This document shows positions 18,308 through 27,017 of a DNA stretch of 48,591 bases, piece after piece. Origin of the DNA: Yersinia rohdei ATCC 43380 (lineage in GTDB: Bacteria; Pseudomonadota; Gammaproteobacteria; Enterobacterales; Enterobacteriaceae); contig NZ_ACCD01000031.1 in the NCBI RefSeq assembly GCF_000173775.1, positions 1 to 48,591 on the forward strand, in the 5' to 3' direction. A program made the translations under genes and the position numbers. The first letter of the stretch is position 1. Each line of letters starts with the position of its first letter. The notes beneath the pieces were generated by a model that was not told where the DNA came from, ran no database searches, and saw only the letters and a list, made by a program, of their open reading frames with translations.

Positions 18308-18446
18308 GCAGTAATATCCTTAAATTCAATGTGCTGTACGCAATAGATTTCAAGATATGGCACTCATAACTCTAAACTATAGCTTATGTTATCGCAGTGC
18401 TTGTAACCATCTATCATCCAAATCACTGATGTGAATCATATAAGCG

Positions 18447-19529
18447 TTACAAATCATATAACTGATCACTTGGCTTATTTGCCGCCGGCATCGCCCTTTT
18501 CTGATTGACCTGCTTTACCGACGCGCGAACCACTAATTTGCCTTGTAGGAGGATATTGCTGAAAGGGGCATCTGGGCGCAATAAACGCCTTTGTAACAAT
18601 TGGATAGCCTCAGCCCCCAACTCATCACGAGGGACATGCACCGCCGTCAGCGGCACATCATGTATTTCCGCCAGATTAAAACCATCCATGCTCATCACAG
18701 AAATAGTCTCCGGCACATTTATCTTGAGTTTATTCAATGCATTAACTGCGCCAACTGCCATATAGTCTCCTCCGGCTAAAATGGCCGTGGGCAGTGGATG
18801 GCTATCGCTACAGGCGGTGATATAGGCCGTGATGGCTTGCTCTGCTTCCTCGGCACCAAAACCATGGGTGGTGAGCAAATGCTGATTATCATCAAAACTC
18901 ATATTATGGCTGGCGAAAGCCTCTTTGATCCCCACCAGTCGCAACTCCATCGTGTTTCGCCGTAAGCATTGCAGGGTCAGAATGCGCCGGTGCCCCTGTT
19001 GTATTAGATAATTAGCAGAAAACTCGCCAATTAATTGATGGTCAGGGGAAACACTGTCTAATGACATTTCTTTATCACGACAATTAATTAATACCGATGG
19101 CTTATGTACCCCTGCTGCTAATGTGTGGATCCGAGAATCATCAATGCCGATAATGATTGCCGCTTCCGTCTGCGGATGAGTTATTTTTTCTAAGAACAAT
19201 GAGATATCACTGTGAGTTTCAGACAACCCACAGTAGCGAATCATCACTTCATGCTGGCTCACCGCCTCCGTAATTCCCTGAATAACTTTATAATAAAAAA
19301 TATCGGTTCGTACATCAAAGGCCCGGTGCGGCGCAAATACCATAATATTATTAAGCATTAGCCGCCCACTGGATAAATTCTGCAAAATCCCCTGCGACTG
19401 CGCATAAGCCATGACCTGCTGCTTTGCTTTCACACTGGTGTTAGCTTTACCGGCTAATACTCGGGATACAGTGCTAATTGAAAGGCCAGTCTGATTCGCT
19501 ATTTCTTGTATTTTTAGCTTTCCATTCAT
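18447..19529 (-). CDS. LacI-family repressor of the adjacent glycoside operon
   Basis: This 360-residue protein has the LacI helix-turn-helix and hinge (KIQEIANQTGLSISTVSRVL, then AGKANTSVK) and a periplasmic-binding-like effector domain (IMVFAPHRAFD through MSMDGFNLAEIHDVPLTAV). It is divergent from an ExuT-like transporter and a GH31 glycosidase. Two candidate operators lie in the shared gap. The likely inducer is the transported glycoside or a product of it. Length and domain order are normal. Confidence 0.92.
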   Translation of the reverse strand: MNGKLKIQEIANQTGLSISTVSRVLAGKANTSVKAKQQVMAYAQSQGILQNLSSGRLMLNNIMVFAPHRAFDVRTDIFYYKVIQGITEAVSQHEVMIRYCGLSETHSDISLFLEKITHPQTEAAIIIGIDDSRIHTLAAGVHKPSVLINCRDKEMSLDSVSPDHQLIGEFSANYLIQQGHRRILTLQCLRRNTMELRLVGIKEAFASHNMSFDDNQHLLTTHGFGAEEAEQAITAYITACSDSHPLPTAILAGGDYMAVGAVNALNKLKINVPETISVMSMDGFNLAEIHDVPLTAVHVPRDELGAEAIQLLQRRLLRPDAPFSNILLQGKLVVRASVKQVNQKRAMPAANKPSDQLYDL

Positions 19530-19554
19530 TTTGTGATCTCTCTCAAATTAGCAA

Positions 19555-19570
19555 ATGAAAAAATTTTCAT
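19555..19570. promoter_or_regulatory. Candidate LacI-type operator 1
   Basis: ATGAAAAAATTTTCAT has 7-bp inverted arms (ATGAAAA and TTTTCAT) around a 2-bp centre. It is 26 bp upstream of the repressor start codon, a good place for autoregulation. Confidence 0.5.
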
Positions 19571-19632
19571 AGCCAGTAAATGGCTTATTTAGTGCGTTAT
19601 AAAATATAAATGCGGAAATATTACTCAGCTTA

Positions 19633-19646
19633 TGAAAATTCTTTCA
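19633..19646. promoter_or_regulatory. Candidate LacI-type operator 2
   Basis: TGAAAATTCTTTCA has 5-bp inverted arms and matches the core of the first site (TGAAAA ... TTTCA) with the same 14-bp length. Two matching sites, 77 bp apart centre to centre, suggest paired operator occupancy. Confidence 0.5.
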
Positions 19647-19808
19647 AAAAAAGGCGTATTAAAGCCAATTTAAGCTAGTTACCTTGTTTTTACTAAAACT
19701 AAATGATCTTTGGTAAACCAATTTTACAAACTTATCAGTCCGGTTATTTATGGTTAAATATAAAATTATCAATGTTATCAATTGAATAAATTTATAATCC
19801 GATTTTAA

Positions 19809-19824
19809 TGTGAACAAGATCACA
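19809..19824 (+). promoter_or_regulatory. CRP-binding site
   Basis: TGTGAACAAGATCACA matches the CRP consensus halves TGTGA and TCACA with the exact 6-bp spacing. It is centred about 105 bp before the transporter start codon, which suits class I activation if the promoter lies about 60 bp downstream of it. Confidence 0.8.
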
Positions 19825-19921
19825 ATAAAACTCAGCATAATCTTAATAGCCAAAAATGGATCATACCAAAATAATAAGTTGGTCAGATTAATTTGCTGCC
19901 GACTAACGACAGGAGTCTGGG

Positions 19922-21229
19922 ATGAGTATTGAGATTAATCAATCTGCTAAAGTTGTTGGGCGGCGAAAAATAAAGTCATTACGTTGGTGGATGCTGGCGC
20001 TATTTCTACTTGGGGTCACGGTTAACTATATTACCCGCAACTCTTTGGGGATACTCGCCCCTGAATTAAAAACCAGCCTGAATATGACCACAGAACAATA
20101 TTCATGGATTGTGGCGTCATTTCAACTGGCTTACACCCTGTTCCAGCCGCTCTGTGGTTGGCTAATTGATGTTATCGGTTTAAAAATGGGGTTCCTGATT
20201 TGCGCCAGTGTTTGGGCGGTGGTGTGTATGATGCACGCCGGCGCAGGCACTTGGTTCCAATTGGCGGTATTGCGTTTCTTTATGGGCAGTGCTGAAGCCG
20301 CCGCCACACCGGCAAACGCCAAAGCCATTTCTGACTGGTTCCCGAAAAAAGAGCGCCCAATAGCCGCCGGTTGGGCGGGGGTGGGTTTCTCCATTGGCGC
20401 AATGTTAGCCCCGCCTATTATTGTGCTAGCGCATGTGGCCCTCGGCTGGCAAGGCGCATTTTTATTCTCCGGTGCCTTAGCCATGATTTGGGTATTGCTG
20501 TGGTGGCGTTTTTACCATTCACCGGATACCCACCCCAATCTCAGTGAAGAAGAATTTGAATTCATTCATCAAGATAATGAGCCAGTGCTGCCACGGCTAC
20601 CTTTCCTGAAATCACTGGCTATTCTCAGTAAAAATAAGAAATTCTACGGCATTGCTATCCCTGCATTTCTGGCAGAACCCGCATGGGCGGTATTTAGCTT
20701 CTGGGTTCCCTTGTATCTGGCGACCGAACGCGGCATGGATTTAAAGCAAATCGCCATGTTTGCCTGGTTGCCCTTCCTGGCAGCAGATATCGGCAGTGTT
20801 GCCAGTGGTTACTTAACTAAGTTGTATCAGAAATGGTTTGGTTGCAGCCGCATCAACTCGGTGGTGGCCAGCTCGGTAACCGGCGCTTTTATGATGATTT
20901 CACTGGCATTTGTTGCTATCACCCAAAACCCCTATCTGGCGATTGCCTTGATCTCTATCGGTGGCTTTGGACATCAGGTTATTTCCTGCATGCTTAGCGC
21001 CTTAGTTGTTGAATCATTTGATAAAAACCAAGTGGCAACCGTCAATGGGCTGCGCGGTTCATCCGCCTGGATAGCCAGCTTCTTGTTTACCTTATTGATT
21101 GGTGCAGTTTCCGACACCATCGGCTTTAACCCCTTGTTTATCGCCATGGGTTTCTTCGATTTGATTGGTGCCGTGTTCCTGATTGCCCTGTTTGCTGAAC
21201 GCCGTAATAAAAAACAGTCGGCTGCCTGA
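19922..21229 (+). CDS. MFS transporter of the anion:cation symporter (ExuT-like) family
   Basis: The 435-residue protein has about 12 membrane segments. The opening WWMLALFLLGVTVNYITRNS and the region RFFMGSAEAAATPANAKAIS with WFPKKERPIAAG are very like ExuT and other hexuronate transporters of the ACS family, which import acidic sugars by proton symport. It is first in an apparent two-gene operon with the GH31 glycosidase 53 bp downstream. This hints that the substrate may be an acidic or uronate-containing glycoside; the substrate is inference. Control by LacI and CRP is suggested by the upstream sites. Confidence 0.88.
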   Translation: MSIEINQSAKVVGRRKIKSLRWWMLALFLLGVTVNYITRNSLGILAPELKTSLNMTTEQYSWIVASFQLAYTLFQPLCGWLIDVIGLKMGFLICASVWAVVCMMHAGAGTWFQLAVLRFFMGSAEAAATPANAKAISDWFPKKERPIAAGWAGVGFSIGAMLAPPIIVLAHVALGWQGAFLFSGALAMIWVLLWWRFYHSPDTHPNLSEEEFEFIHQDNEPVLPRLPFLKSLAILSKNKKFYGIAIPAFLAEPAWAVFSFWVPLYLATERGMDLKQIAMFAWLPFLAADIGSVASGYLTKLYQKWFGCSRINSVVASSVTGAFMMISLAFVAITQNPYLAIALISIGGFGHQVISCMLSALVVESFDKNQVATVNGLRGSSAWIASFLFTLLIGAVSDTIGFNPLFIAMGFFDLIGAVFLIALFAERRNKKQSAA

Positions 21230-21285
21230 TGTTATCCCGGCAACAGTGCCGCCTGTGCTGTTGCCCCCAAAAAAGATGAGCTGTG

Positions 21286-23661
21286 ATGAAAACATTAAAA
21301 AATTGGCAGTTAAAACATGACTATCCCGACCATCTGGAATTGCTGGTTGATGGTCGACATAGCTTTTGTCTGTATGTATTAGAGCCAAACCTTTGCCGTG
21401 TGCTGATTAAACGCGACGGCGAGCTGGCGCTGAACCGCACCTGGAGCATCGCACCGCAGGGTGATGTGCCCTGGGCTGGGCGTGACCGGCTAAGTCTGGA
21501 GGGTTTTTCTGTACCGGGTTATCAGTTAGAGCGCCGCGACCAACAACTGATAGTCACCACCGACTGCTTACGGGTCACTATTCATCAGCCACTGTATTTG
21601 GAATGGGAATATAAAAATCAGCAGGGAGAATGGCAACCACTGGCGGCAGACCGCCCTACCAGTGCTTATTTACTCAGCCCGCAAGGAGAAGCAATTGCTC
21701 ACTATCAGCGCCGCTATCCTAACGAGCAGTATTATGGATTAGGCGAAAAAGCCGGTGACCTTAATCGCGCTGGCCGCCGCTTTGAAATGCGCAATTTAGA
21801 TGCCATGGGCTACAATGCCGCCAGCACTGACCCACTCTATAAACATATTCCATTTACCATCACCCGCCGTGATGATGTCAGTTTTGGTCTGTTTTATGAC
21901 AACTTAAGCAGCTGCTGGCTGGACTTAGGTAATGAGATTGATAATTATCATCTGGCTTATCGCCGCTATCAGGCCGAAGCGGGCGACCTTGATTACTATA
22001 TGTTCCTCGGCCCGAAAGTGCTGGATGTCACCAAAACCTTTGTTCGCCTGACCGGTAAAACTCAATTTGGCCCTAAATGGAGCCTTGGCTACAGCGGTTC
22101 GACCATGCATTACACCGACGCCCCGGATGCACAGGTGCAACTGCAAAAATTCATTACATTGTGTCAACAGCATGATATTCCTTGCGATTCTTTCCAGCTT
22201 TCGTCCGGCTATACCTCCATCAATAATAAGCGGTATGTCTTTAACTGGAATTACGACAAAGTGCCGCAACCCAAGGTGATGAGTCAGGCATTTTTGCAAG
22301 CGGGCATCAAACTGGCCGCCAATATTAAGCCATGCTTACTGCAAGATCATCCGCTATATCAACATGTTGCAGAACAAGGTTTATTTATTCGTGATGGTGA
22401 AAGCGGGCTTCCTGAGCGCTCATCATTTTGGGATGACGAAGGTTCTCACCTTGATTTTACCAACCCGGCAACCGTGGCCTGGTGGCAGGAAAATGTCACC
22501 CAGCAACTGCTGGAGAGAGGCATTGGCTCCACCTGGAATGATAATAACGAATACGAAGTGTGGGACGGTGAAGCGCGATGCAATGGGTTTGGTGAATCAA
22601 TTGCTATCAAACATATCAGGCCGGTGATGCCTTTACTGATGATGCGCGCATCAATGGAAGCTCAACAGAAATTTGCACCAGATATGCGTCCGTATCTAAT
22701 ATCACGTTCAGGTTGTGCTGGCATGCAACGCTACGCCCAAACCTGGAGTGGAGACAACCGCACCAGTTGGCAAACCCTGCGCTATAACATCCGCATGGGG
22801 CTCGGCATGAGCCTATCTGGCTTGTATAACCTTGGCCACGATGTCGGTGGTTTTTCCGGTGACAAACCAGAAGCAGAATTGTTTATCCGTTGGGTGCAAA
22901 ACGGCGTTATGCATCCGCGATTTACTATTCACTCATGGAATGATGACAACACCGTCAACGAACCTTGGATGTATCCGGCCGCAACGCCGATGATCCGCGA
23001 TGCCATGGCACTGCGCTACCGGCTATTACCTTACTTTTACACGTTACAGTGGCAAGCTAGCCATGATGACGAGCCAATGTTGCGCCCTACTTTCCTCGAT
23101 CATGAGCACGATAGCTGCACGTTTAAAGAAAATGACGACTTTATGTTGGGCCGTGACTTACTGGTCGCCAGTGTCGTTGAACCGGCACAGCGCCAGCGTC
23201 CTATTTATCTGCCAAATAATAATGTTGGCTGGTATTGTTTCCATACCGGGCAATGGTACAGCGGCGGGCAAACCGTCATCATTGATGCTCCACTGGAGCG
23301 TTTGCCTCTGTTGGTGCGGGCGGGTGCAGCACTGCCGCTGTCACGGCGCATCGCCTTTGTGAATGCCGCACTGGATACCCAACGCGAACTGGCACTTTAT
23401 CCCACCAAAGGCGGCGGGCAATCCAACGGAATGCTATTTGAAGACGATGGCGAAAGTCACCGCTGGCAGCAAGGTGTTGCCTTATGGCTGCACTGGCAAG
23501 TGACGACGGATAATCATCGTATTGATATCACTTTTAACCGCACTGGGAGCTATCAGCCAGCATGGCAAGAAGTGGTAATAAAGCTGCCCGAAAACGAACA
23601 CCGTGAGTTATATATCAATGGCATTGCCGGCCATATTCTGCAATTAAAACATTTGGCTTAA
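21286..23661 (+). CDS. Glycoside hydrolase family 31 enzyme
   Basis: The enzyme (about 791 residues) has the N-terminal beta-sandwich, a TIM barrel and C-terminal beta domains of GH31. The nucleophile is probably D420 in TWNDNNEYEVWD and the acid/base D491 in WSGDNRTSW (numbered from the GTG at 21283). The family usually reads W-x-D-M-N-E, here W-N-D-N-N-E. There is no signal peptide, so it acts in the cytoplasm on a sugar imported by the ExuT-like transporter. ATG at 21286 is preferred over the overlapping GTG at 21283. Possible activities include alpha-glucosidase, alpha-xylosidase or a transferase; the sequence alone does not decide. Confidence 0.88.
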   Translation: MKTLKNWQLKHDYPDHLELLVDGRHSFCLYVLEPNLCRVLIKRDGELALNRTWSIAPQGDVPWAGRDRLSLEGFSVPGYQLERRDQQLIVTTDCLRVTIHQPLYLEWEYKNQQGEWQPLAADRPTSAYLLSPQGEAIAHYQRRYPNEQYYGLGEKAGDLNRAGRRFEMRNLDAMGYNAASTDPLYKHIPFTITRRDDVSFGLFYDNLSSCWLDLGNEIDNYHLAYRRYQAEAGDLDYYMFLGPKVLDVTKTFVRLTGKTQFGPKWSLGYSGSTMHYTDAPDAQVQLQKFITLCQQHDIPCDSFQLSSGYTSINNKRYVFNWNYDKVPQPKVMSQAFLQAGIKLAANIKPCLLQDHPLYQHVAEQGLFIRDGESGLPERSSFWDDEGSHLDFTNPATVAWWQENVTQQLLERGIGSTWNDNNEYEVWDGEARCNGFGESIAIKHIRPVMPLLMMRASMEAQQKFAPDMRPYLISRSGCAGMQRYAQTWSGDNRTSWQTLRYNIRMGLGMSLSGLYNLGHDVGGFSGDKPEAELFIRWVQNGVMHPRFTIHSWNDDNTVNEPWMYPAATPMIRDAMALRYRLLPYFYTLQWQASHDDEPMLRPTFLDHEHDSCTFKENDDFMLGRDLLVASVVEPAQRQRPIYLPNNNVGWYCFHTGQWYSGGQTVIIDAPLERLPLLVRAGAALPLSRRIAFVNAALDTQRELALYPTKGGGQSNGMLFEDDGESHRWQQGVALWLHWQVTTDNHRIDITFNRTGSYQPAWQEVVIKLPENEHRELYINGIAGHILQLKHLA

Positions 23662-23682
23662 CTCGCTGAAATTAGTCAATAT

Positions 23683-23705
23683 GCGGGCTTCATTCCAAAG
23701 CCCGC
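23683..23705 (+). terminator. Hairpin after the GH31 gene
   Basis: GCGGGCTT (23683-23690) pairs with AAGCCCGC (23698-23705) across a 7-base loop, 21 bp after the GH31 stop. It is GC-rich and well placed, but no clear T run follows. Confidence 0.55.
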
Positions 23706-23742
23706 TGGTTATTGCCTACATAAACAGGCCAATTTATGCTGA

Positions 23743-24234
23743 CTAGCGCAGCAATTTTAATGCTCCGGTCAATGACCGCACCCATTTCTCCGGCCCGACT
23801 AATCCTAAACCATCTAACTGCTCATCAATAAGAGAACGTAACGGGAAAGCTGCTTCATAATCCTGAAAACTGTGCAGCGAACGCGCGAACGCCGGGAAAG
23901 GGACTATCGCCCGTTGATGGGGGGATGCCAACGCTTTCAGCAAAACCTCTCTCATCTGTACCGCATTGGCCTGTAAAATAGGTACTGGCAATGTTGAACT
24001 CACATCAATTTCTTTCCCCGTCGAGTCTGATAACGTTATTCCCGCCAATTGGGGGAATTTTGCTGCTAAACCAATACCTACAGCACCGGTGGTATTGGCA
24101 ATTAAGCCAACAGGAAGTTCGGGGTTAACGATAATTGCAATCCGCATTTGTTCTGTCACAGCCACTGCCCTTTTGCCGCTAATATGTACAAATAGCCTAT
24201 CCCTATCTGGCGGGTAGGTGCTTTCTTTTATCAC
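23743..24234 (-). CDS. DUF2000-family protein
   Basis: The 163-residue protein matches the pattern of the DUF2000 family: VNPELPVGLIANTTGAVGIGLAAKF near the start, a central VPILQANAVQMREVL, then VPFPAFARSLHSFQDYEA. DUF2000 structures resemble peptidyl-tRNA hydrolase folds, but the function is unknown. It has no signal peptide. It is divergent from an Lrp/AsnC-type regulator with a 57-bp gap, a pairing that suggests the regulator controls it. The family call is from memory of conserved segments. Confidence 0.7.
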   Translation of the reverse strand: MIKESTYPPDRDRLFVHISGKRAVAVTEQMRIAIIVNPELPVGLIANTTGAVGIGLAAKFPQLAGITLSDSTGKEIDVSSTLPVPILQANAVQMREVLLKALASPHQRAIVPFPAFARSLHSFQDYEAAFPLRSLIDEQLDGLGLVGPEKWVRSLTGALKLLR

Positions 24235-24291
24235 CCATATTCAGCTAATATTGGCAATCCTTACCTAATTTAATTAATAAAAAGGTAGAAA

Positions 24292-24759
24292 ATGCCATCA
24301 CCACTGATAACCCCGGCAGATATAAAAATTTTAAAACAATTGCAACGCGCTGGCCGCATGACTAACCAGGAACTGGCCAATAAAGTCGGGATGGCAAGCT
24401 CTCCCTGTTGGCGGCGGGTTAAACAACTGGAAGAAAGCGGCATCATCACGGGCTATCAAGCCAATATTGATAGGCGAAAAATAGGCCTGGGAATTCTGGC
24501 TTTTATTCGGGTTAAAATTGACAGCCATAATGAAGAAGAAGCGAAATTATTTGAGCTGCAAGTGGGGGCATTAAAGCCGGTTATCGCCTGCTATGCCGTA
24601 GCTGGGGATGCAGATTTCTTGCTGCAAGTGGTCGCGGAAGATCTCGACAGTTTCTCGACCTTTGCGATGTCGGTGATTCGCCAGTTATCAGGGATTAAAG
24701 AGATGCAAACGACATTTGTGTTGCGTGAGGTAAAGCCGCTGGATAATTTACCTCTGTAA
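24292..24759 (+). CDS. Lrp/AsnC-family regulator
   Basis: The product (155 residues) has the N-terminal AsnC helix-turn-helix (ADIKILKQLQRAGRMTNQEL, then ANKVGMASSPCWRRVKQLEE) and a C-terminal RAM ligand-binding domain (ILAFIRVKID through GDADFLLQVVAEDL). Such proteins respond to amino acids and form octamers. It is divergent from the DUF2000 gene, its most likely target. The start has an AAGGTAG ribosome binding site 5 bases upstream. Confidence 0.93.
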   Translation: MPSPLITPADIKILKQLQRAGRMTNQELANKVGMASSPCWRRVKQLEESGIITGYQANIDRRKIGLGILAFIRVKIDSHNEEEAKLFELQVGALKPVIACYAVAGDADFLLQVVAEDLDSFSTFAMSVIRQLSGIKEMQTTFVLREVKPLDNLPL

Positions 24760-24784
24760 TAGGTGATGTTTAAAAAGCCACCTT

Positions 24785-26101
24785 CTAGGCCGCCGCCAAC
24801 ACTCTGTTGCGGCCCGCTGCTTTGGCACGATAGAGCGCTTCATCCATACGTTTGAATAAACTATCAGTATCTTCACCCACTTGATGCTGTGCAACACCAA
24901 GACTTACCGTCAGTGTCGGCAGATTAGGCTGGCAGATCATCTGAATAGTTTCTCTAATAGATTCAGCCAATTGCAATGCACCTTGCAGATTGGTTAAGGG
25001 TAATAGGATGGCAAATTCCTCTCCTCCCCAACGAAATACGCTATCACTTTCGCGAACAATGGACTCCAAGGTTCTGGCCAACAAAATCAGTACCTCGTCA
25101 CCTTTATGATGTCCAAGTTGATCATTAATAGATTTGAAATGATCTACATCTAATAAAATTAAACTGAAATTTTGGTTATAACGTTGGCTTTGGGTATAAG
25201 CTTGCTCGACCAAAGGAAAGAATTGGCGTCGATTACCTAAGTTGGTCAATGGATCCCGCAAAGCAGCATGTTCCAATGCCTGTTCCAGCCGTTTTTGTTC
25301 AGTGATGTCATGAATAATGCATAGCATCAGCCGTATGCCATCTAATTCCACTGGCCCGGCATAGGTTTGAACATGGCGGGTATTTCCATCAGCTAATATA
25401 TGAATAAAGTTAAAGGGTTTATGCCCACCGGGTAATTTGGCAACCTCATTCATCACCGGTAAAACATCCCTCCCCATGGTATTAATTTCCCAGGTATGCT
25501 TGCTGCACATCTCATCCCGCGAATAACCATAGAAACGTGTTGCTGCCAGATTTGCATCAACAATCAACCCTTCTCTCGACGGATCAATAAGTAACATTGG
25601 TGCGGTATTCGTATTGAAAAACTGCTCATAGAAACCCCTCTCATCACGATAATAAGGTTTTGAGAACAATTGTTCAGCATGAGGTTTGGCCAGGACAGAG
25701 GATGAGATAAATAGCCCTTCAAAAACGATCACATCACCGTAAGGCGCTAATTGTATAAGGGAAAGTTGGCAACTCAGAGGAAAGCTAGCCTCTTTTTTCT
25801 CAATAGTCCAAATCTCAATAATTTGATCAAGGCCAGCTAAGGCGGGGAGATAAGCATCCAACTGTTGCTGCGCATGTGCTGAAAAACGCCCATTACGCAT
25901 CAGTGGCAACGCACTGTCACCTGTAATCTTCCGAGCTTCCTTGTTAGCAAAAACTATTTCCTGATTTTTGGGTAAAACAATCCAAACAGGTGTACTCAAA
26001 ATATTTAATGCATCTAAGTAAGTGCTTAACATAGGAATACCTACCGATATTTGGCATAGGAACAGAATACAGTTAATTACCCCAGATTCACTACATTTCA
26101 A
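24785..26101 (-). CDS. PAS-GGDEF diguanylate cyclase
   Basis: The protein is up to 438 residues. A PAS-like region lies at about 30-130, a second clearer PAS domain at 150-270 (LIDPSREGLIVDANLAATRF, then HDITEQKRLEQAL), and a GGDEF domain at 280-438 with the active-site motif GGEEF at 359-363. An inhibitory RxxD site (R350-D353) lies five residues before it, so the enzyme should make cyclic di-GMP and be product-inhibited. There is no EAL domain. A start at the internal methionine 24 (MLSTYLDAL) is equally possible, and the 23 extra residues are cysteine-rich and unlike a domain. The signal is unknown. Confidence 0.93.
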   Translation of the reverse strand: MKCSESGVINCILFLCQISVGIPMLSTYLDALNILSTPVWIVLPKNQEIVFANKEARKITGDSALPLMRNGRFSAHAQQQLDAYLPALAGLDQIIEIWTIEKKEASFPLSCQLSLIQLAPYGDVIVFEGLFISSSVLAKPHAEQLFSKPYYRDERGFYEQFFNTNTAPMLLIDPSREGLIVDANLAATRFYGYSRDEMCSKHTWEINTMGRDVLPVMNEVAKLPGGHKPFNFIHILADGNTRHVQTYAGPVELDGIRLMLCIIHDITEQKRLEQALEHAALRDPLTNLGNRRQFFPLVEQAYTQSQRYNQNFSLILLDVDHFKSINDQLGHHKGDEVLILLARTLESIVRESDSVFRWGGEEFAILLPLTNLQGALQLAESIRETIQMICQPNLPTLTVSLGVAQHQVGEDTDSLFKRMDEALYRAKAAGRNRVLAAA

Positions 26102-26504
26102 TTAAAACTAACAAATAGCATTAACTATATTACCCATAGGCACTTTTACTTTATATCTCATGGCATCATCTGCTCCGCCAGATAGCTATCAATAGCGGCT
26201 AATTTCTTTCTGCTTTTTCTGCGGGCGAACTTTCATCTCTGTGACCAATATTTTTGCACACTCCAGAAAGCGTGGTTAACAGGCCTAAGGTTTGGTGTTT
26301 TATTGCAAGTTATGGTGGTGTAAGCGGGATCATGAGCCTATATGCACTGGGTTACAGCGAATGACTCGGTAAGAAAGCTATTCTCGGTAGCATTTGGTCG
26401 CGGTTGAAACCTTACTGGTGTTACGCAAAGGTCAGATTTAGCCCGGTTAAAGGGCTAAATTATTGGCAACAATACCGTTTTAGCGGAGTAAATTTGGCCT
26501 CTAT
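26102..26504. other. Gene-poor gap with possible gene debris
   Basis: No intact gene is seen. On the minus strand around 26160-26270 there is a short coding-like stretch, RFLECAKILVTEMKVRPQKK, which after a one-base shift continues as KLAAIDSYLAEQMMP and a stop. That looks like the tail of a decayed gene. A perfect 9-bp hairpin, ATTTAGCCC/GGGCTAAAT, lies at 26436-26460 after the GDYXXLXY gene. Confidence 0.35.
26436..26460 (-). terminator. Hairpin after the DUF2157/GDYXXLXY pair
   Basis: ATTTAGCCC and GGGCTAAAT form a perfect 9-bp stem with a 7-base loop, about 45 bp after the stop of the GDYXXLXY gene. No T tract is obvious. Confidence 0.45.
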
Positions 26505-27017
26505 TCAGGGCAAAATGCGTTTTCCCTGAGCATCCAGTAAATAGGTTAATAGCGCGGAGCCATCACTACCGACGCGAAACTCCCCGTAGCGGGCTTTCTC
26601 AAAACGCTCTGCATGCCCCTCTTGGAAGAAATAACTTGGCGTACCGATATGCAAGGCATGGTTAGCAAGATGGTATTTCATCAGCACTTCTTGCGGCTTC
26701 AGCATTTCTCCCTGAGCAAGGCGGGCATCCACGGCCCGATGTTGTTCATCAAGTTCAACCACAATTTCTCCGGTGCTGGCGAGGCGAGCTTGACTCTGGC
26801 TTTCAAGCTGCTGATACAACTGGCGAGCTAGCGCATAATCCAGTGCCATATAATCGCCCTGCATCAGCGAACGCGGGTCGACTGGGGCCAGCTCCATAAT
26901 CACCAAGTTACCCTTTTTCAGTACCTGCTCTTTTTGGAAAATCGACAGGTTAACCAGTAGCAGCGCCAGCAGGAGAGTGCCAGCCGTCAGCCATTTCAGT
27001 ACACGATTAATTTGCAT
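26505..27017 (-). CDS. GDYXXLXY-domain membrane protein
   Basis: The protein is 170 residues when started at the ATG at 27017. That start is preceded by GGAG six bases upstream and gives a proper N-terminal membrane anchor (about residues 8-26); an upstream start would only add translated sequence from the previous gene. The family motif is GDYMALDY at residues 54-61. The rest is predicted periplasmic. It overlaps the DUF2157 gene by 11 bp, the pairing seen in many bacteria. Its function is not known; a shared membrane complex with the DUF2157 protein is likely. Confidence 0.88.
   Translation of the reverse strand: MQINRVLKWLTAGTLLLALLLVNLSIFQKEQVLKKGNLVIMELAPVDPRSLMQGDYMALDYALARQLYQQLESQSQARLASTGEIVVELDEQHRAVDARLAQGEMLKPQEVLMKYHLANHALHIGTPSYFFQEGHAERFEKARYGEFRVGSDGSALLTYLLDAQGKRILP

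Larger units (their letters stand above)
19530..19921. promoter_or_regulatory. Divergent control region of the glycoside locus
   Basis: The 392-bp gap has no supported gene. It contains two operator-like palindromes, at 19555-19570 and 19633-19646, and a CRP site at 19809-19824. The layout fits a LacI-family repressor near its own promoter and cAMP-CRP activation of the transporter-glycosidase operon. An AGGAG ribosome binding site (ACAGGAGTC) precedes the transporter ATG. Confidence 0.65.
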
